From: Reyranella sp.
Lineage (GTDB): Bacteria > Pseudomonadota > Alphaproteobacteria > Reyranellales > Reyranellaceae
Length of the DNA: 9,580 nt
Assembly (NCBI GenBank): GCA_004296815.1
Contig: SCVT01000633.1
Location: forward strand, 1 to 9,580
Direction: 5' to 3'
The translations under genes were made by a program, and so were the position numbers. The first letter of the stretch is position 1. Each line of letters opens with the position of its first letter. The notes beneath the pieces are model-generated. The model did no database searches and was not told the origin of the DNA. It was given only the letters and a program-made list of their open reading frames with translations. Shown here one piece after another: positions 1-5,859 of this stretch.

Positions 1-377
1 GCGATCAGCTCGCGCTGGGCCTCGGTGTCCTCGGCGATGCGGCTCGCCTTGCCGCGCAGATCGCGCAGGTAATAGAGCTTGGCGCGGCGCACGACGCCCT
101 TGCGGACGACCTCGATTTCCCAGATGCCCGGGCTGTAGAGCGGGAACACGCGCTCGACGCCCTCGCCGAACGAGATCTTGCGCACGGTGAACGACGAGTT
201 GATGCCGTCGTTCTTGCGGCCGATGCACAGGCCTTCGTAGACCTGAATGCGCTCGCGGTTACCTTCCTGCACCTTCACGTGCACCTTGAGCGTGTCGCCC
301 GGCTCGAAGCGCGGCACCGGCCGGTCGGCGGTCACCTTGTCCATCTGGGCCTGGCCCAGCGTATCGAGAATGTTCAT
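1..377 (-). CDS. rplS: 50S ribosomal protein L19 (3' end cut by window edge)
   Basis: Encodes ribosomal protein L19, a large-subunit protein at the interface with the 30S subunit. About 125 codons are visible, reading [20 protein letters not shown], then the beta-barrel core with [20 protein letters not shown], and the C-terminal signature [18 protein letters not shown], which is diagnostic for the family. The stop codon lies outside the window. The ATG at 377 is preferred over an in-frame ATG at 386 because an AAGGA ribosome binding site at 390-386 sits 8 bases upstream of 377 but would overlap the earlier codon. It is the last visible gene of the ffh-rpsP-rimM-trmD-rplS operon, 16 bases after the trmD stop. 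The rpsP-rimM-trmD-rplS order is widely conserved in bacteria. Confidence 0.96.
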   Translation of the reverse strand, partial: MNILDTLGQAQMDKVTADRPVPRFEPGDTLKVHVKVQEGNRERIQVYEGLCIGRKNDGINSSFTVRKISFGEGVERVFPLYSPGIWEIEVVRKGVVRRAKLYYLRDLRGKASRIAEDTEAQRELI

Positions 378-385
378 CGCATCCA

Positions 386-390
386 TCCTT
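386..390 (-). promoter_or_regulatory. Ribosome binding site of rplS
   Basis: AAGGA on the minus strand, 8 bases before the ATG at 377 and inside the 16-base trmD-rplS gap. It overlaps the alternative in-frame ATG at 386 and so argues that translation starts at 377. Confidence 0.6.
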
Positions 391-393
391 TCG

Positions 394-1122
394 TCACTTC
401 TCATCGTTCCCTGCGGTCCGCCGGCCGGCCCATAGATCGGGTCGCCGCCGCCGCGTGATCTCTTCCCGCCGCTTCATCCGCCATTCGGCGACCTTGCCGT
501 GGTGGCCCGAGACCAGGACCTCGGGCACGCGCCGCTCGGTTCCGTCCGGGCCGGCCCAGGTCGCGGGCCGGGTGTAGTGCGGGTACTCCAGCAATCCGTC
601 CTCGAAACTCTCCTCACTCGCCGATTCGGCCGCGCCCATCACACCGGGCAGCAGCCTCACGCAACAATCCATCACCGCCATGGCCGCGATCTCGCCGCCC
701 GAAAGCACGAAATCGCCGACCGATATCTCCTCCAGCGCGTGGGCCTCGATGACGCGCTCGTCGACGCCCTCGAACCTTCCGCACACCAGCAGCACCCCAG
801 GACCCTTCGCCAGTTCCCGGCCGCGCGCCTGACTGAACGGCGCGCCGCGGGGCGAAAGCAGGACCTTCGGCACTCCCGCCATCCCTGGTGCCTGCGCGAC
901 CGCCTCGATCGCGTCCGACAGCACGTCGGGCTTCATCACCATGCCGGCGCCGCCCCCGAAGGGCGCATCGTCCACCGTGCCATGGCGATCCTTGGCGAAC
1001 CGCCTGATGTCGACCGCCGACAGCTCCCACAATCCTTCCTTCAATGCCCGACCGGCCAGGCTCTCACCCAGCGGTCCCGGGAACATCTCCGGGAAGATCG
1101 TCAGCGCCGCAGCTTTCCACAT
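394..1122 (-). CDS. trmD: tRNA (guanine-N1)-methyltransferase TrmD
   Basis: SAM-dependent enzyme that makes m1G at position 37 of tRNAs and so prevents +1 frameshifting. The protein is 242 aa, normal for the family. Visible landmarks are FPEMFPG near residue 10, [18 protein letters not shown] (47-64), LLSPRG (88-93), [12 protein letters not shown] (114-125) and [12 protein letters not shown] (133-144), which together form the SPOUT trefoil-knot SAM site. [15 protein letters not shown] (172-186) is the segment that carries the proposed catalytic Asp in characterised homologues. The ATG at 1122 gives the usual MWKA start. A GTG at 1134, 3 bases after the rimM stop, would add four residues (MAPT) and cannot be excluded. 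No strong ribosome binding site is visible, so coupling to rimM translation is likely. It belongs to the ffh operon. Confidence 0.96.
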   Translation of the reverse strand: MWKAAALTIFPEMFPGPLGESLAGRALKEGLWELSAVDIRRFAKDRHGTVDDAPFGGGAGMVMKPDVLSDAIEAVAQAPGMAGVPKVLLSPRGAPFSQARGRELAKGPGVLLVCGRFEGVDERVIEAHALEEISVGDFVLSGGEIAAMAVMDCCVRLLPGVMGAAESASEESFEDGLLEYPHYTRPATWAGPDGTERRVPEVLVSGHHGKVAEWRMKRREEITRRRRPDLWAGRRTAGNDEK

Positions 1123-1137
1123 CGTAGGCGCCACACG

Positions 1138-1677
1138 TTATTCCTCCGCCTCCTTCGCAGGCCCACCCGCCAGCAGACCTGCCGGAGGATCGACCGTTAC
1201 CTTGCCGCCCGGGACATCGATCTCGGGCACCGCCTCGTCGGTGAAGGGCAGCATCAGCGAATGCCTCGATGCGCTGCCTCCCGACACTTCCATCGTCGTG
1301 CCGCCGCCGAAATCGTGGAAGGCCATGACCTTTCCCCAATCCCGGCCGTCCCGGCCGACCGCGGCGAGACCGATCAGGTCCGCCTCGTACCACTCCCGCT
1401 CGCCCGTCGCCGGCAGCCGCTCGCGCTCCACATAGAGCCGCAAACCCCGTACTGCCTCGGCCGCCGTTCGATCGGCTACGCCCTCGATCCGTGCCAGCAC
1501 CGCGCCCTTGACGGAACTCAGTGCCTCGACCCGGTACTTCTTCTTCCCCGTCTCGTCCGACAGCTCGCCGTAGGAGGCGATGGCCATCGGGTCCTCGGTG
1601 AAGCTCCTGATGCGCACCAGGCCGCGTACGCCGTGCGGCGCCGCGACGACGCCCAGCAGGACGCGGCCGTCCTTCAT
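1138..1677 (-). CDS. rimM: Ribosome maturation factor RimM
   Basis: Assembly factor for the 3' (head) domain of the 30S subunit; it binds S19. The protein is 179 aa with the two expected domains. The N-terminal RimM barrel has LGVVAAPHGVRGLVRIRSFT (8-27) and RGLRLYVERERLP (77-89). The C-terminal PRC barrel starts at EWYEADLIGL (95-104) and ends with LPFTDEAVPEIDVPGGKVTV (143-162), a family hallmark. The start ATG at 1677 shares its A with the rpsP stop (TGATG), so translation is probably coupled; no good ribosome binding site is present. The trmD ATG follows the rimM stop by 15 bases. RimM, S16 and TrmD are co-transcribed in many bacteria, consistent with a ribosome assembly and decoding unit. 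Confidence 0.96.
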   Translation of the reverse strand: MKDGRVLLGVVAAPHGVRGLVRIRSFTEDPMAIASYGELSDETGKKKYRVEALSSVKGAVLARIEGVADRTAAEAVRGLRLYVERERLPATGEREWYEADLIGLAAVGRDGRDWGKVMAFHDFGGGTTMEVSGGSASRHSLMLPFTDEAVPEIDVPGGKVTVDPPAGLLAGGPAKEAEE

Positions 1678-2072
1678 CAGGTGGCCGCGGCCTCCGCAGC
1701 GGGTTCAGCAGCAGCAGCGGCGGCAGGCGCCGGCGCCGCGGCAGCGGCGGCCTCGGCCTTGATGCGCTCCTGCGCCTTGGCGCGGGGCTGGCTCTTCTTG
1801 GTCTGCTCACGGCGCTCGCGCGGCTTCATCATCTCGGCCTGCGAGAGGAACTTGGCGACGCGGTCCGACGGCTGCGCGCCGACCTTCAGCCAATGCGCGA
1901 TGCGCTCCTTGTCGAGCGTGATGCGCTGGGCATGGTCCTTGGGCAGCAGCGGGTTGTAGGTCCCGAGCTTCTCGATGAAACGGCCGTCGCGCGGGCTGCG
2001 CGAGTCGGCCACGACGATGTGGAAGAACGGGCGCTTCTTGGCGCCGTGGCGAGTCATACGGATGGCGAGCAT
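1677..2072 (-). CDS. rpsP: 30S ribosomal protein S16 with alanine-rich tail
   Basis: Small-subunit protein S16, needed for 30S assembly. The family core is residues 1-82: [41 protein letters not shown] and [15 protein letters not shown]. At 131 aa it is about 50 residues longer than E. coli S16 (82 aa). The extra part is a basic linker (residues 84-105, rich in R, K and Q) followed by a low-complexity Ala/Pro/Glu tail (106-131). Tails of this kind are common in alphaproteobacterial S16. The ATG at 2072 is backed by a strong site, GAAGGAG at 2084-2078, with a 5-base spacer. It lies 19 bases after ffh and overlaps rimM by one base. Confidence 0.96.
   Translation of the reverse strand: MLAIRMTRHGAKKRPFFHIVVADSRSPRDGRFIEKLGTYNPLLPKDHAQRITLDKERIAHWLKVGAQPSDRVAKFLSQAEMMKPRERREQTKKSQPRAKAQERIKAEAAAAAAPAPAAAAAAEPAAEAAAT
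1680..1757 (-). repeat. GC-rich low-complexity segment encoding the S16 Ala/Pro tail
   Basis: A run of GCN and CCN codons, with short GCA and GCG microsatellite-like stretches, encodes most of the last 26 residues of S16; 20 or more of these are Ala or Pro. Repeats of this kind are prone to slippage, so tail length probably varies between relatives. Confidence 0.6.
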
Positions 2073-2091
2073 TCTTTCTCCTTCACAAATT

Positions 2092-3489
2092 TCAGCGCGG
2101 GAAACCTGGGGGCATCATGCCGCCCATGCTGCGCATGAATCCTTTCTCTCCGAGCTTGTTGACGCGTTTCATCATCTTGAGCATGTCGGCGTGCTGCTTG
2201 AGCAGCTTGTTGACGTCCTGCACCTGCACGCCCGAACCCTTGGCGATGCGCTTCTTGCGCGAGGCGTGGATCACGTCGGGGTTGCGCCTCTCCTTGGGCG
2301 TCATCGCGAGAATGACGGCTTCCTGGCGCTTGAGCTGGGTCTCGTCGATCTTGGCCTTGGACATCGCGGCCTTGGCCTGCATGGCGCCCGGCAGCATGCC
2401 CATCAAACCGGAGAGCCCGCCCATCTTGCGCAGCTGGCGGAGCTGGCTCAGCAGGTCGTCCATGTCGAACTGGCCCTTGCGGACCTTGGCGGCGAGCTTC
2501 TCCGCATCTTCCTTCTCGATCGTCTCGGCGGCGCGCTCCACCAGCGAGACGATGTCGCCCATGCCGAGGATGCGGCCGGCGATGCGGTCGGGATGGAACG
2601 GCTCGAGCTGGTCGAACTTCTCGCCGACGCCGATCAGCTTCACCGGACGGCCGGTGACGGCGCGCATCGAGAGTGCCGCACCGCCGCGGGCATCGCCGTC
2701 GACGCGGGTCAGCACGATGCCGGTGACGGCCAGCCGCTCGTTGAACGCCTTGGCGACGTTGACGGCGTCCTGGCCGGTCATGGCGTCGGCGACGAGCAGC
2801 GTCTCCTTCGGGTTGGCGAGATCGGAGATCTGCTTGACCTCCGTCATCAGCTCCTCGTCGATGGCGAGGCGGCCCGCCGTGTCGAGGATCAGGACGTCGA
2901 AGCCTTCGCGGCGGGCCTGCTCGAGCGCGCGCCGCGTGATGGCGAGCGGCATCTCGAGCGGCACGATCGGCAAGGTCGGCACGCCGGTCTGTTCGCCAAG
3001 GATCTTGAGCTGCTGCTGCGCGGCGGGGCGGCGCGTGTCGAGCGAGGCCATCATGACCTTGCGCTTGACCGAGAACGAGCCGCCGAATTCGGCGGCCATG
3101 CCCTGCGGGCCCTGGCTGAGGCGGTAGGCGATCTTGGCCGACGAGGTGGTCTTGCCCGAGCCCTGCAGGCCGACCATCAGGATCACGACCGGCGGGACGG
3201 CGTTGAGGTCGAGGTCGGCGACGGTGCCGCCCAGCATCTCGACCAGGTGGTCGTTGACGATCTTGACGACCATCTGGCCCGGCGTGACCGAGCGGATGAC
3301 GTCGGCGCCGATCGCCTTGGGCCGGACCTCGTCGACGAACTGGCGGACGACGGGGAGGGCGACGTCGGCCTCGAGCAGCGCGGTCCTGACCTCGCGCAGG
3401 GCCGCGTCGACGTCAGCCTCGGAGAGCGCTCCGCGCCCCCGCAGCTTGTCGAAAACGTCGCCCAGACGTTTGCTCAGACCCTCGAACAT
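2092..3489 (-). CDS. ffh: Signal recognition particle GTPase Ffh (SRP54)
   Basis: Protein subunit of the signal recognition particle. With 4.5S RNA it binds signal sequences on ribosomes and delivers them to FtsY at the membrane. From the ATG at 3489 the protein is 465 aa. Domains: N four-helix bundle (1-90); G domain with P-loop GLQGSGKTT (107-115), DTRRPAA (151-157), DTAGRL (203-208), [10 protein letters not shown] (261-270) and [12 protein letters not shown] (287-298); and a methionine-rich M domain (about 325-460) with RIAKGSG and the Met-rich C-terminus. Oddity: about 13 extra residues, rich in G, A and F, lie at roughly 125-141 between the P-loop helix and the next strand, compared with E. 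coli Ffh. A weak GGAA (3498-3495) precedes the start. The longer reading frame to 3519 would add ten non-conserved residues. First gene of the operon. Confidence 0.97.
   Translation of the reverse strand: MFEGLSKRLGDVFDKLRGRGALSEADVDAALREVRTALLEADVALPVVRQFVDEVRPKAIGADVIRSVTPGQMVVKIVNDHLVEMLGGTVADLDLNAVPPVVILMVGLQGSGKTTSSAKIAYRLSQGPQGMAAEFGGSFSVKRKVMMASLDTRRPAAQQQLKILGEQTGVPTLPIVPLEMPLAITRRALEQARREGFDVLILDTAGRLAIDEELMTEVKQISDLANPKETLLVADAMTGQDAVNVAKAFNERLAVTGIVLTRVDGDARGGAALSMRAVTGRPVKLIGVGEKFDQLEPFHPDRIAGRILGMGDIVSLVERAAETIEKEDAEKLAAKVRKGQFDMDDLLSQLRQLRKMGGLSGLMGMLPGAMQAKAAMSKAKIDETQLKRQEAVILAMTPKERRNPDVIHASRKKRIAKGSGVQVQDVNKLLKQHADMLKMMKRVNKLGEKGFMRSMGGMMPPGFPR
3079..3096. repeat. Perfect 18-bp palindrome inside ffh
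   Basis: GCCGCCGAATTCGGCGGC is identical to its own reverse complement and spans six codons (Ala-Ala-Glu-Phe-Gly-Gly, residues 132-137 of Ffh). It falls within the short stretch that looks inserted relative to E. coli Ffh. The flanking bases do not extend the symmetry. It may be chance in GC-rich coding sequence or the trace of a small insertion. Confidence 0.7.
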
Positions 3490-3629
3490 GCCCGTTCCAA
3501 AACTCCGCCTACAAACCATTCGCCCAAACGAAAATCGCGCCGATGCGCGAGCCTTCGCGGATCAGCGGAGCTCCCCCTCTCAGGCAACCGAGGCGGGGGA
3601 ACCATGTAAATCGGCACGACCGATTGAGC
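3490..3629 (-). promoter_or_regulatory. Structured 5' leader of the ffh operon (candidate cis-regulatory RNA)
   Basis: Non-coding leader of about 140 bases between the predicted ffh transcription start (near 3629) and the ffh ATG. Read as minus-strand RNA, it holds in order: a 6-bp hairpin (3625-3620 with 3614-3609); a hairpin with a 7-bp base (3601-3595 with 3577-3571) and an inner five-pair stem; a 12-bp hairpin with one C-C mismatch and an AGGC loop (3567-3538); and a 4-bp hairpin (3532-3529 with 3522-3519). The two large hairpins each contain a G-U pair that would be a C-A mismatch on the other strand, which points to the minus strand as the RNA. A competing pairing (3572-3564 with 3509-3501) would break both. 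The function is unknown and regulation is inferred from structure only. Confidence 0.55.
3531..3567 (-). terminator. Attenuator-like hairpin plus U-tract in the ffh leader
   Basis: Minus-strand stem CGCUGAU / AUCGGCG, a C-C mismatch, then CGCGA / UCGCG closed by AGGC (3567-3538). It is followed after CGA by UUUU, and then CGUUU. This has the shape of an intrinsic terminator lying upstream of ffh, but the U-tract is interrupted. It would make sense as a conditional attenuator. It could equally be a structural stem with no terminator activity. Confidence 0.35.
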
Positions 3630-3635
3630 GGCCGG

Positions 3636-3664
3636 GGTATAAGCCTTGGCGCCGAAGGAGTCAA
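3636..3664 (-). promoter_or_regulatory. Sigma70-type promoter of the ffh-rpsP-rimM-trmD-rplS operon
   Basis: On the minus strand, TTGACT (3664-3659) and TATACC (3641-3636) are separated by exactly 17 bases, a near-consensus housekeeping promoter. It predicts a start near 3629, just before the first leader hairpin. The -35 element overlaps the ribosome binding site of the divergent CPBP gene. The -10 overlaps a TATAAG on the plus strand (3638-3643) that could serve the divergent gene, although no matching -35 is visible there. Confidence 0.6.
3654..3660 (+). promoter_or_regulatory. Ribosome binding site of the CPBP protease gene
   Basis: GAAGGAG, 10 bases before the GTG at 3671. It fixes the start of a gene whose reading frame stays open far upstream, and it partly overlaps the -35 element of the divergent ffh promoter. 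Confidence 0.65.
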
Positions 3665-3670
3665 AAACCC

Positions 3671-4333
3671 GTGGACGAGCCGTCTAACCCTTTGTTTCAA
3701 AAGGATTTATACCGCGTCCCGGGCTGGTCGATCCTGCTCTTCCTGACGGCTGCGGCGGCCATCGTGGTGCCCGCGGTGTGGCTCCTGCCGGAAAAGACCA
3801 TGCTGCCGATGCTGACCGCCTTCTTCGGGGCGGGGCTCGTGGCCTCGGCGATCGCCGTCCTCCCGCTCGGGCCCAGAGCCGGGCTGCAGGCCCTGGGCTT
3901 CCGGGCGGTGGGCTGGCGGCCGATCGTGCTGGGCGTCGTGGTGACGACGCTCCTGTCTTTTGCCGTCAGCCAGCTCGGCATCCAGCCCGAGGGCGTGAAG
4001 CAGGTGACCGCCCAGGTGCGCGACCCGGCCGTACTGGTGCCGACCCTGCTGGTGCTGGCGATCCTGGCGCCGCTCGTCGAGGAGCTGGTCTTCCGCGGCC
4101 TGCTCTACGGCTGGGTGGCGGGCCGCTGGGGCGGGCTCGCGGCGTTCCTGGTGAGCTCGGTCGCCTTCGCCGCCGCCCATGCCGAGCCGGCGCACATCTT
4201 CCTGGTCGCGCCGCTCGGCCTGTGGTTCGGCTGGTTGCGCTGGCGTACCGGCTCGCTGGTGCCCAGCATCGCCGCGCACATGATCAACAACGGCATTGCC
4301 GTCGCGGGTGCCGCCTTCCTCGGCGGGAGCTGA
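3671..4333 (+). CDS. CPBP family intramembrane metalloprotease
   Basis: Predicted multi-pass inner-membrane protease of the CPBP (CAAX protease and bacteriocin-processing, Abi/Rce1-like) family, 220 aa. The three family motifs are present: EELVFR (137-142, EExxxR), FAAAH (166-170, FxxxH) and HMINN (203-207, HxxxN), which supply the presumed metal-binding and catalytic Glu and His residues. Hydrophobic segments lie at about 19-39, 46-66, 84-102, 122-136, 157-170, 175-190 and 200-217. GTG at 3671 with GAAGGAG upstream is the chosen start. The frame is open to 3134, but that part is antisense to ffh. The first downstream ATG would remove a membrane segment. It is divergent from ffh and ends base-to-base against the next gene. 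Bacterial substrates are mostly unknown, and nothing here points to a bacteriocin locus. Confidence 0.87.
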   Translation: MDEPSNPLFQKDLYRVPGWSILLFLTAAAAIVVPAVWLLPEKTMLPMLTAFFGAGLVASAIAVLPLGPRAGLQALGFRAVGWRPIVLGVVVTTLLSFAVSQLGIQPEGVKQVTAQVRDPAVLVPTLLVLAILAPLVEELVFRGLLYGWVAGRWGGLAAFLVSSVAFAAAHAEPAHIFLVAPLGLWFGWLRWRTGSLVPSIAAHMINNGIAVAGAAFLGGS

Positions 4334-4930
4334 TCAGGACGCCAGTTTGCGCTCGACGAAGTCGAGCCGGTCCTGGCCCCAGAAGATCTCGCCGTCGATC
4401 ACGAACGAAGGCGCGCCGAACACGCCCTGCGAGATCGCGTGCTTGGTGTAGGCCTCGCGCTTGTCCGCCATGTCCTCGCCCGCCTTCATGACGGCATCGG
4501 CGTCGAGACCGCAGGAGGCGATGATCGACTTCAGCGTCGCGGGATCGCCGGTGTTCTTCTCCTCGGCCCACAGGCCGGTCAGCACGGCGTGGGCGAGCTT
4601 GATGGCGTCGGCCATGCGACCCTGCTCGCGGAGCGCGATCACGCACTTCGCGGCCGGCACTTCGTTCGCGGGAAAGAACTTGGGCTCGAGCGTGGTCTTC
4701 ACGCCGAGATGATCGCGCCAGCGCTTCAGCTCCATCATGCGATAGGCCTGGCGCTGCGGCGCGCGCTTGGGCAGGGGCAGGCCGCCGGAGACGGCGAACA
4801 CCGAACCGAAATCGACCGGCCAGATCGTGACGGTGGCGCCGTGCTTCTTCGCCATGGCGTCGAAGCGCGCCGAACCCAGATAGGTCCACGGCGAGTTCAG
4901 CGAAACGTAGTAATCGACATGCTTGCCCAT
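4334..4930 (-). CDS. 2-hydroxychromene-2-carboxylate isomerase-like DsbA-fold protein
   Basis: 198-aa cytoplasmic protein (no signal peptide) of the HCCA isomerase / kappa-class GST family, a thioredoxin fold with an inserted helical domain. The N-terminal VDYYVSLNSPWTYLG (5-19) carries the Ser-Pro-Trp site (Ser13), where family members use Ser to activate glutathione. The helical insertion covers about 50-165. GVFGAPSFVIDGEIFWGQDRL (169-189) contains the cis-Pro loop (Pro174) and the usual F-x-G-x-D-R-L ending. Characterised members isomerise an intermediate of naphthalene degradation, but no aromatic-catabolism genes are nearby, so the real substrate is unknown. GGAGG (4940-4936) with a 5-base spacer supports the ATG at 4930. 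It is convergent with the CPBP gene with no gap, and divergent from the GT-like gene. Confidence 0.85.
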   Translation of the reverse strand: MGKHVDYYVSLNSPWTYLGSARFDAMAKKHGATVTIWPVDFGSVFAVSGGLPLPKRAPQRQAYRMMELKRWRDHLGVKTTLEPKFFPANEVPAAKCVIALREQGRMADAIKLAHAVLTGLWAEEKNTGDPATLKSIIASCGLDADAVMKAGEDMADKREAYTKHAISQGVFGAPSFVIDGEIFWGQDRLDFVERKLAS

Positions 4931-4968
4931 TCATTCCTCCGTGGGTCGGACTGTGGCATCTTTTGTCG

Positions 4969-5853
4969 GTGACGGAAAAGGCCATCGCAATCACCGGCGG
5001 CGACGCCGCCTATTTCGACCTGATGCGCGATTGCATCGGTTCGCTGCAGGCGACGGCGGAAGGCCGTGCCATGGCGCTCGGCATCCTCGATTGCGGCTTG
5101 ACCGAAGAGCAACGCGCCTGGTGTCGTGAGCGCGGTGCGACGCTGGTCGTGCCGGAGTGGGATTTCGACTTCCCCGGCCGCGACAAGCTGAAGGACGGTT
5201 ACAAGGCGCTGACGGCGCGGCCCTTCCTGCCGCGCTACTTCCCGGGCTTCGACCTCTATCTCTGGATCGACGGCGACTGCTGGGTGCAGCAAGGCGACGC
5301 GCTGGCGTTGTTCCTCGCCGCGGCCCGCACGGGCAAGCTTGCCGTGGCGCCGGAGATCCATCGCTCGATGCGGCACTACCGTCACGCCTGGAAAGAGTTC
5401 TCGACGGTCAACGGTGCGGCCTTCGAATCGTGCTTCGACAAGGCGACGGCCGAGCGCCTGGTGCGCTATCCGCTGATCAATGCCGGCGTGTTCGCGCTGA
5501 AGGCCGATGCACCGCATTGGAAAGGCTGGGGCGACCTGCTGGGCGAGGCGCTGCAGCGCTCGACCGACATGACCGACCAGATCGCGCTCAACGTGCTGGT
5601 CTACGACCACGGCTTCTCCTGCGAGCCGCTGCCCAGCCGCTGCAACTGGCCGGTCCATCACGCGACACCGGCCTGGGATGCCGGCCGAAGCCTGTTCGTC
5701 GAGCCCGCCATGCCCTACGAGGCGCTCGGCATCCTCCATCTCACGATCTACACCAAGCGGCTGGCGACCCTCGATGTGCTCGACGTGGGCGGCGAGCATG
5801 CCGGGCAGGTGCGGCCGCGCGCGTTGCGCTGGCCGGGCCGAGCGGCCATATAG
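4969..5853 (+). CDS. Putative GT8-like (GT-A fold) glycosyltransferase, function unknown
   Basis: 294-aa soluble protein that I cannot name as a specific enzyme. The layout resembles GT-A/GT8 glycosyltransferases: an N-terminal strand AIAITGGDAAYF (5-16); LYLWIDGDCWV (97-107) with a DxD (Asp101, Asp103) typical of metal and nucleotide-sugar binding; LINAGVFALKA (169-179), like the GT8 'NAGV' strand; TDQIALNVL (202-210), like the acceptor-side DQ-x-x-LN motif; and LGILHLTIYTK (253-263), like the C-terminal metal-binding His. There is no signal peptide or membrane segment. Start is uncertain: GTG at 4969 is preferred, a TTG at 4963 would add two residues, and neither has a clear ribosome binding site. 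It ends 6 bases before dapF, so it probably leads the dapF-ftsY-ispZ transcript. A link to envelope glycans is inference. Confidence 0.7.
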   Translation: MTEKAIAITGGDAAYFDLMRDCIGSLQATAEGRAMALGILDCGLTEEQRAWCRERGATLVVPEWDFDFPGRDKLKDGYKALTARPFLPRYFPGFDLYLWIDGDCWVQQGDALALFLAAARTGKLAVAPEIHRSMRHYRHAWKEFSTVNGAAFESCFDKATAERLVRYPLINAGVFALKADAPHWKGWGDLLGEALQRSTDMTDQIALNVLVYDHGFSCEPLPSRCNWPVHHATPAWDAGRSLFVEPAMPYEALGILHLTIYTKRLATLDVLDVGGEHAGQVRPRALRWPGRAAI

Positions 5854-5859
5854 CCCGCC

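Noticed and set aside
499..1959. 486-codon plus-strand open frame across trmD, rimM and rpsP.
   Set aside because: It is antisense to three recognised genes, has His/Arg/Gln-rich composition and no domain I recognise. Long antisense frames are expected at this GC content.
3571..3605. Plus-strand CTCTCAGGCAA resembles the 3' half of a glycine riboswitch aptamer.
   Set aside because: The matching 5' elements (GGAGAG and CCGAAGG-type core) are not upstream on the same strand, and the G-U pairs in the stems fit minus-strand RNA instead.
1975..3609. 544-codon plus-strand frame opposite ffh.
   Set aside because: Antisense to the clear SRP GTPase; composition (His, Leu, Asp, Arg repeats) is typical of a codon-bias shadow.
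3490..3670. Possible 4.5S/SRP RNA gene next to ffh.
   Set aside because: The conserved SRP RNA tetraloop and symmetric-loop region (GGAAGG-type, AGCAGCC) is not present on either strand.
3134..3670. Upstream extension of the CPBP reading frame.
   Set aside because: It is antisense to ffh and then crosses the ffh promoter and leader; GAAGGAG before the GTG at 3671 gives a better start and a normal family length.
3509..3700. 63-codon minus-strand frame just upstream of ffh, considered as a leader peptide.
   Set aside because: Its start lies upstream of the predicted ffh promoter, there is no ribosome binding site, and the sequence resembles no known protein.
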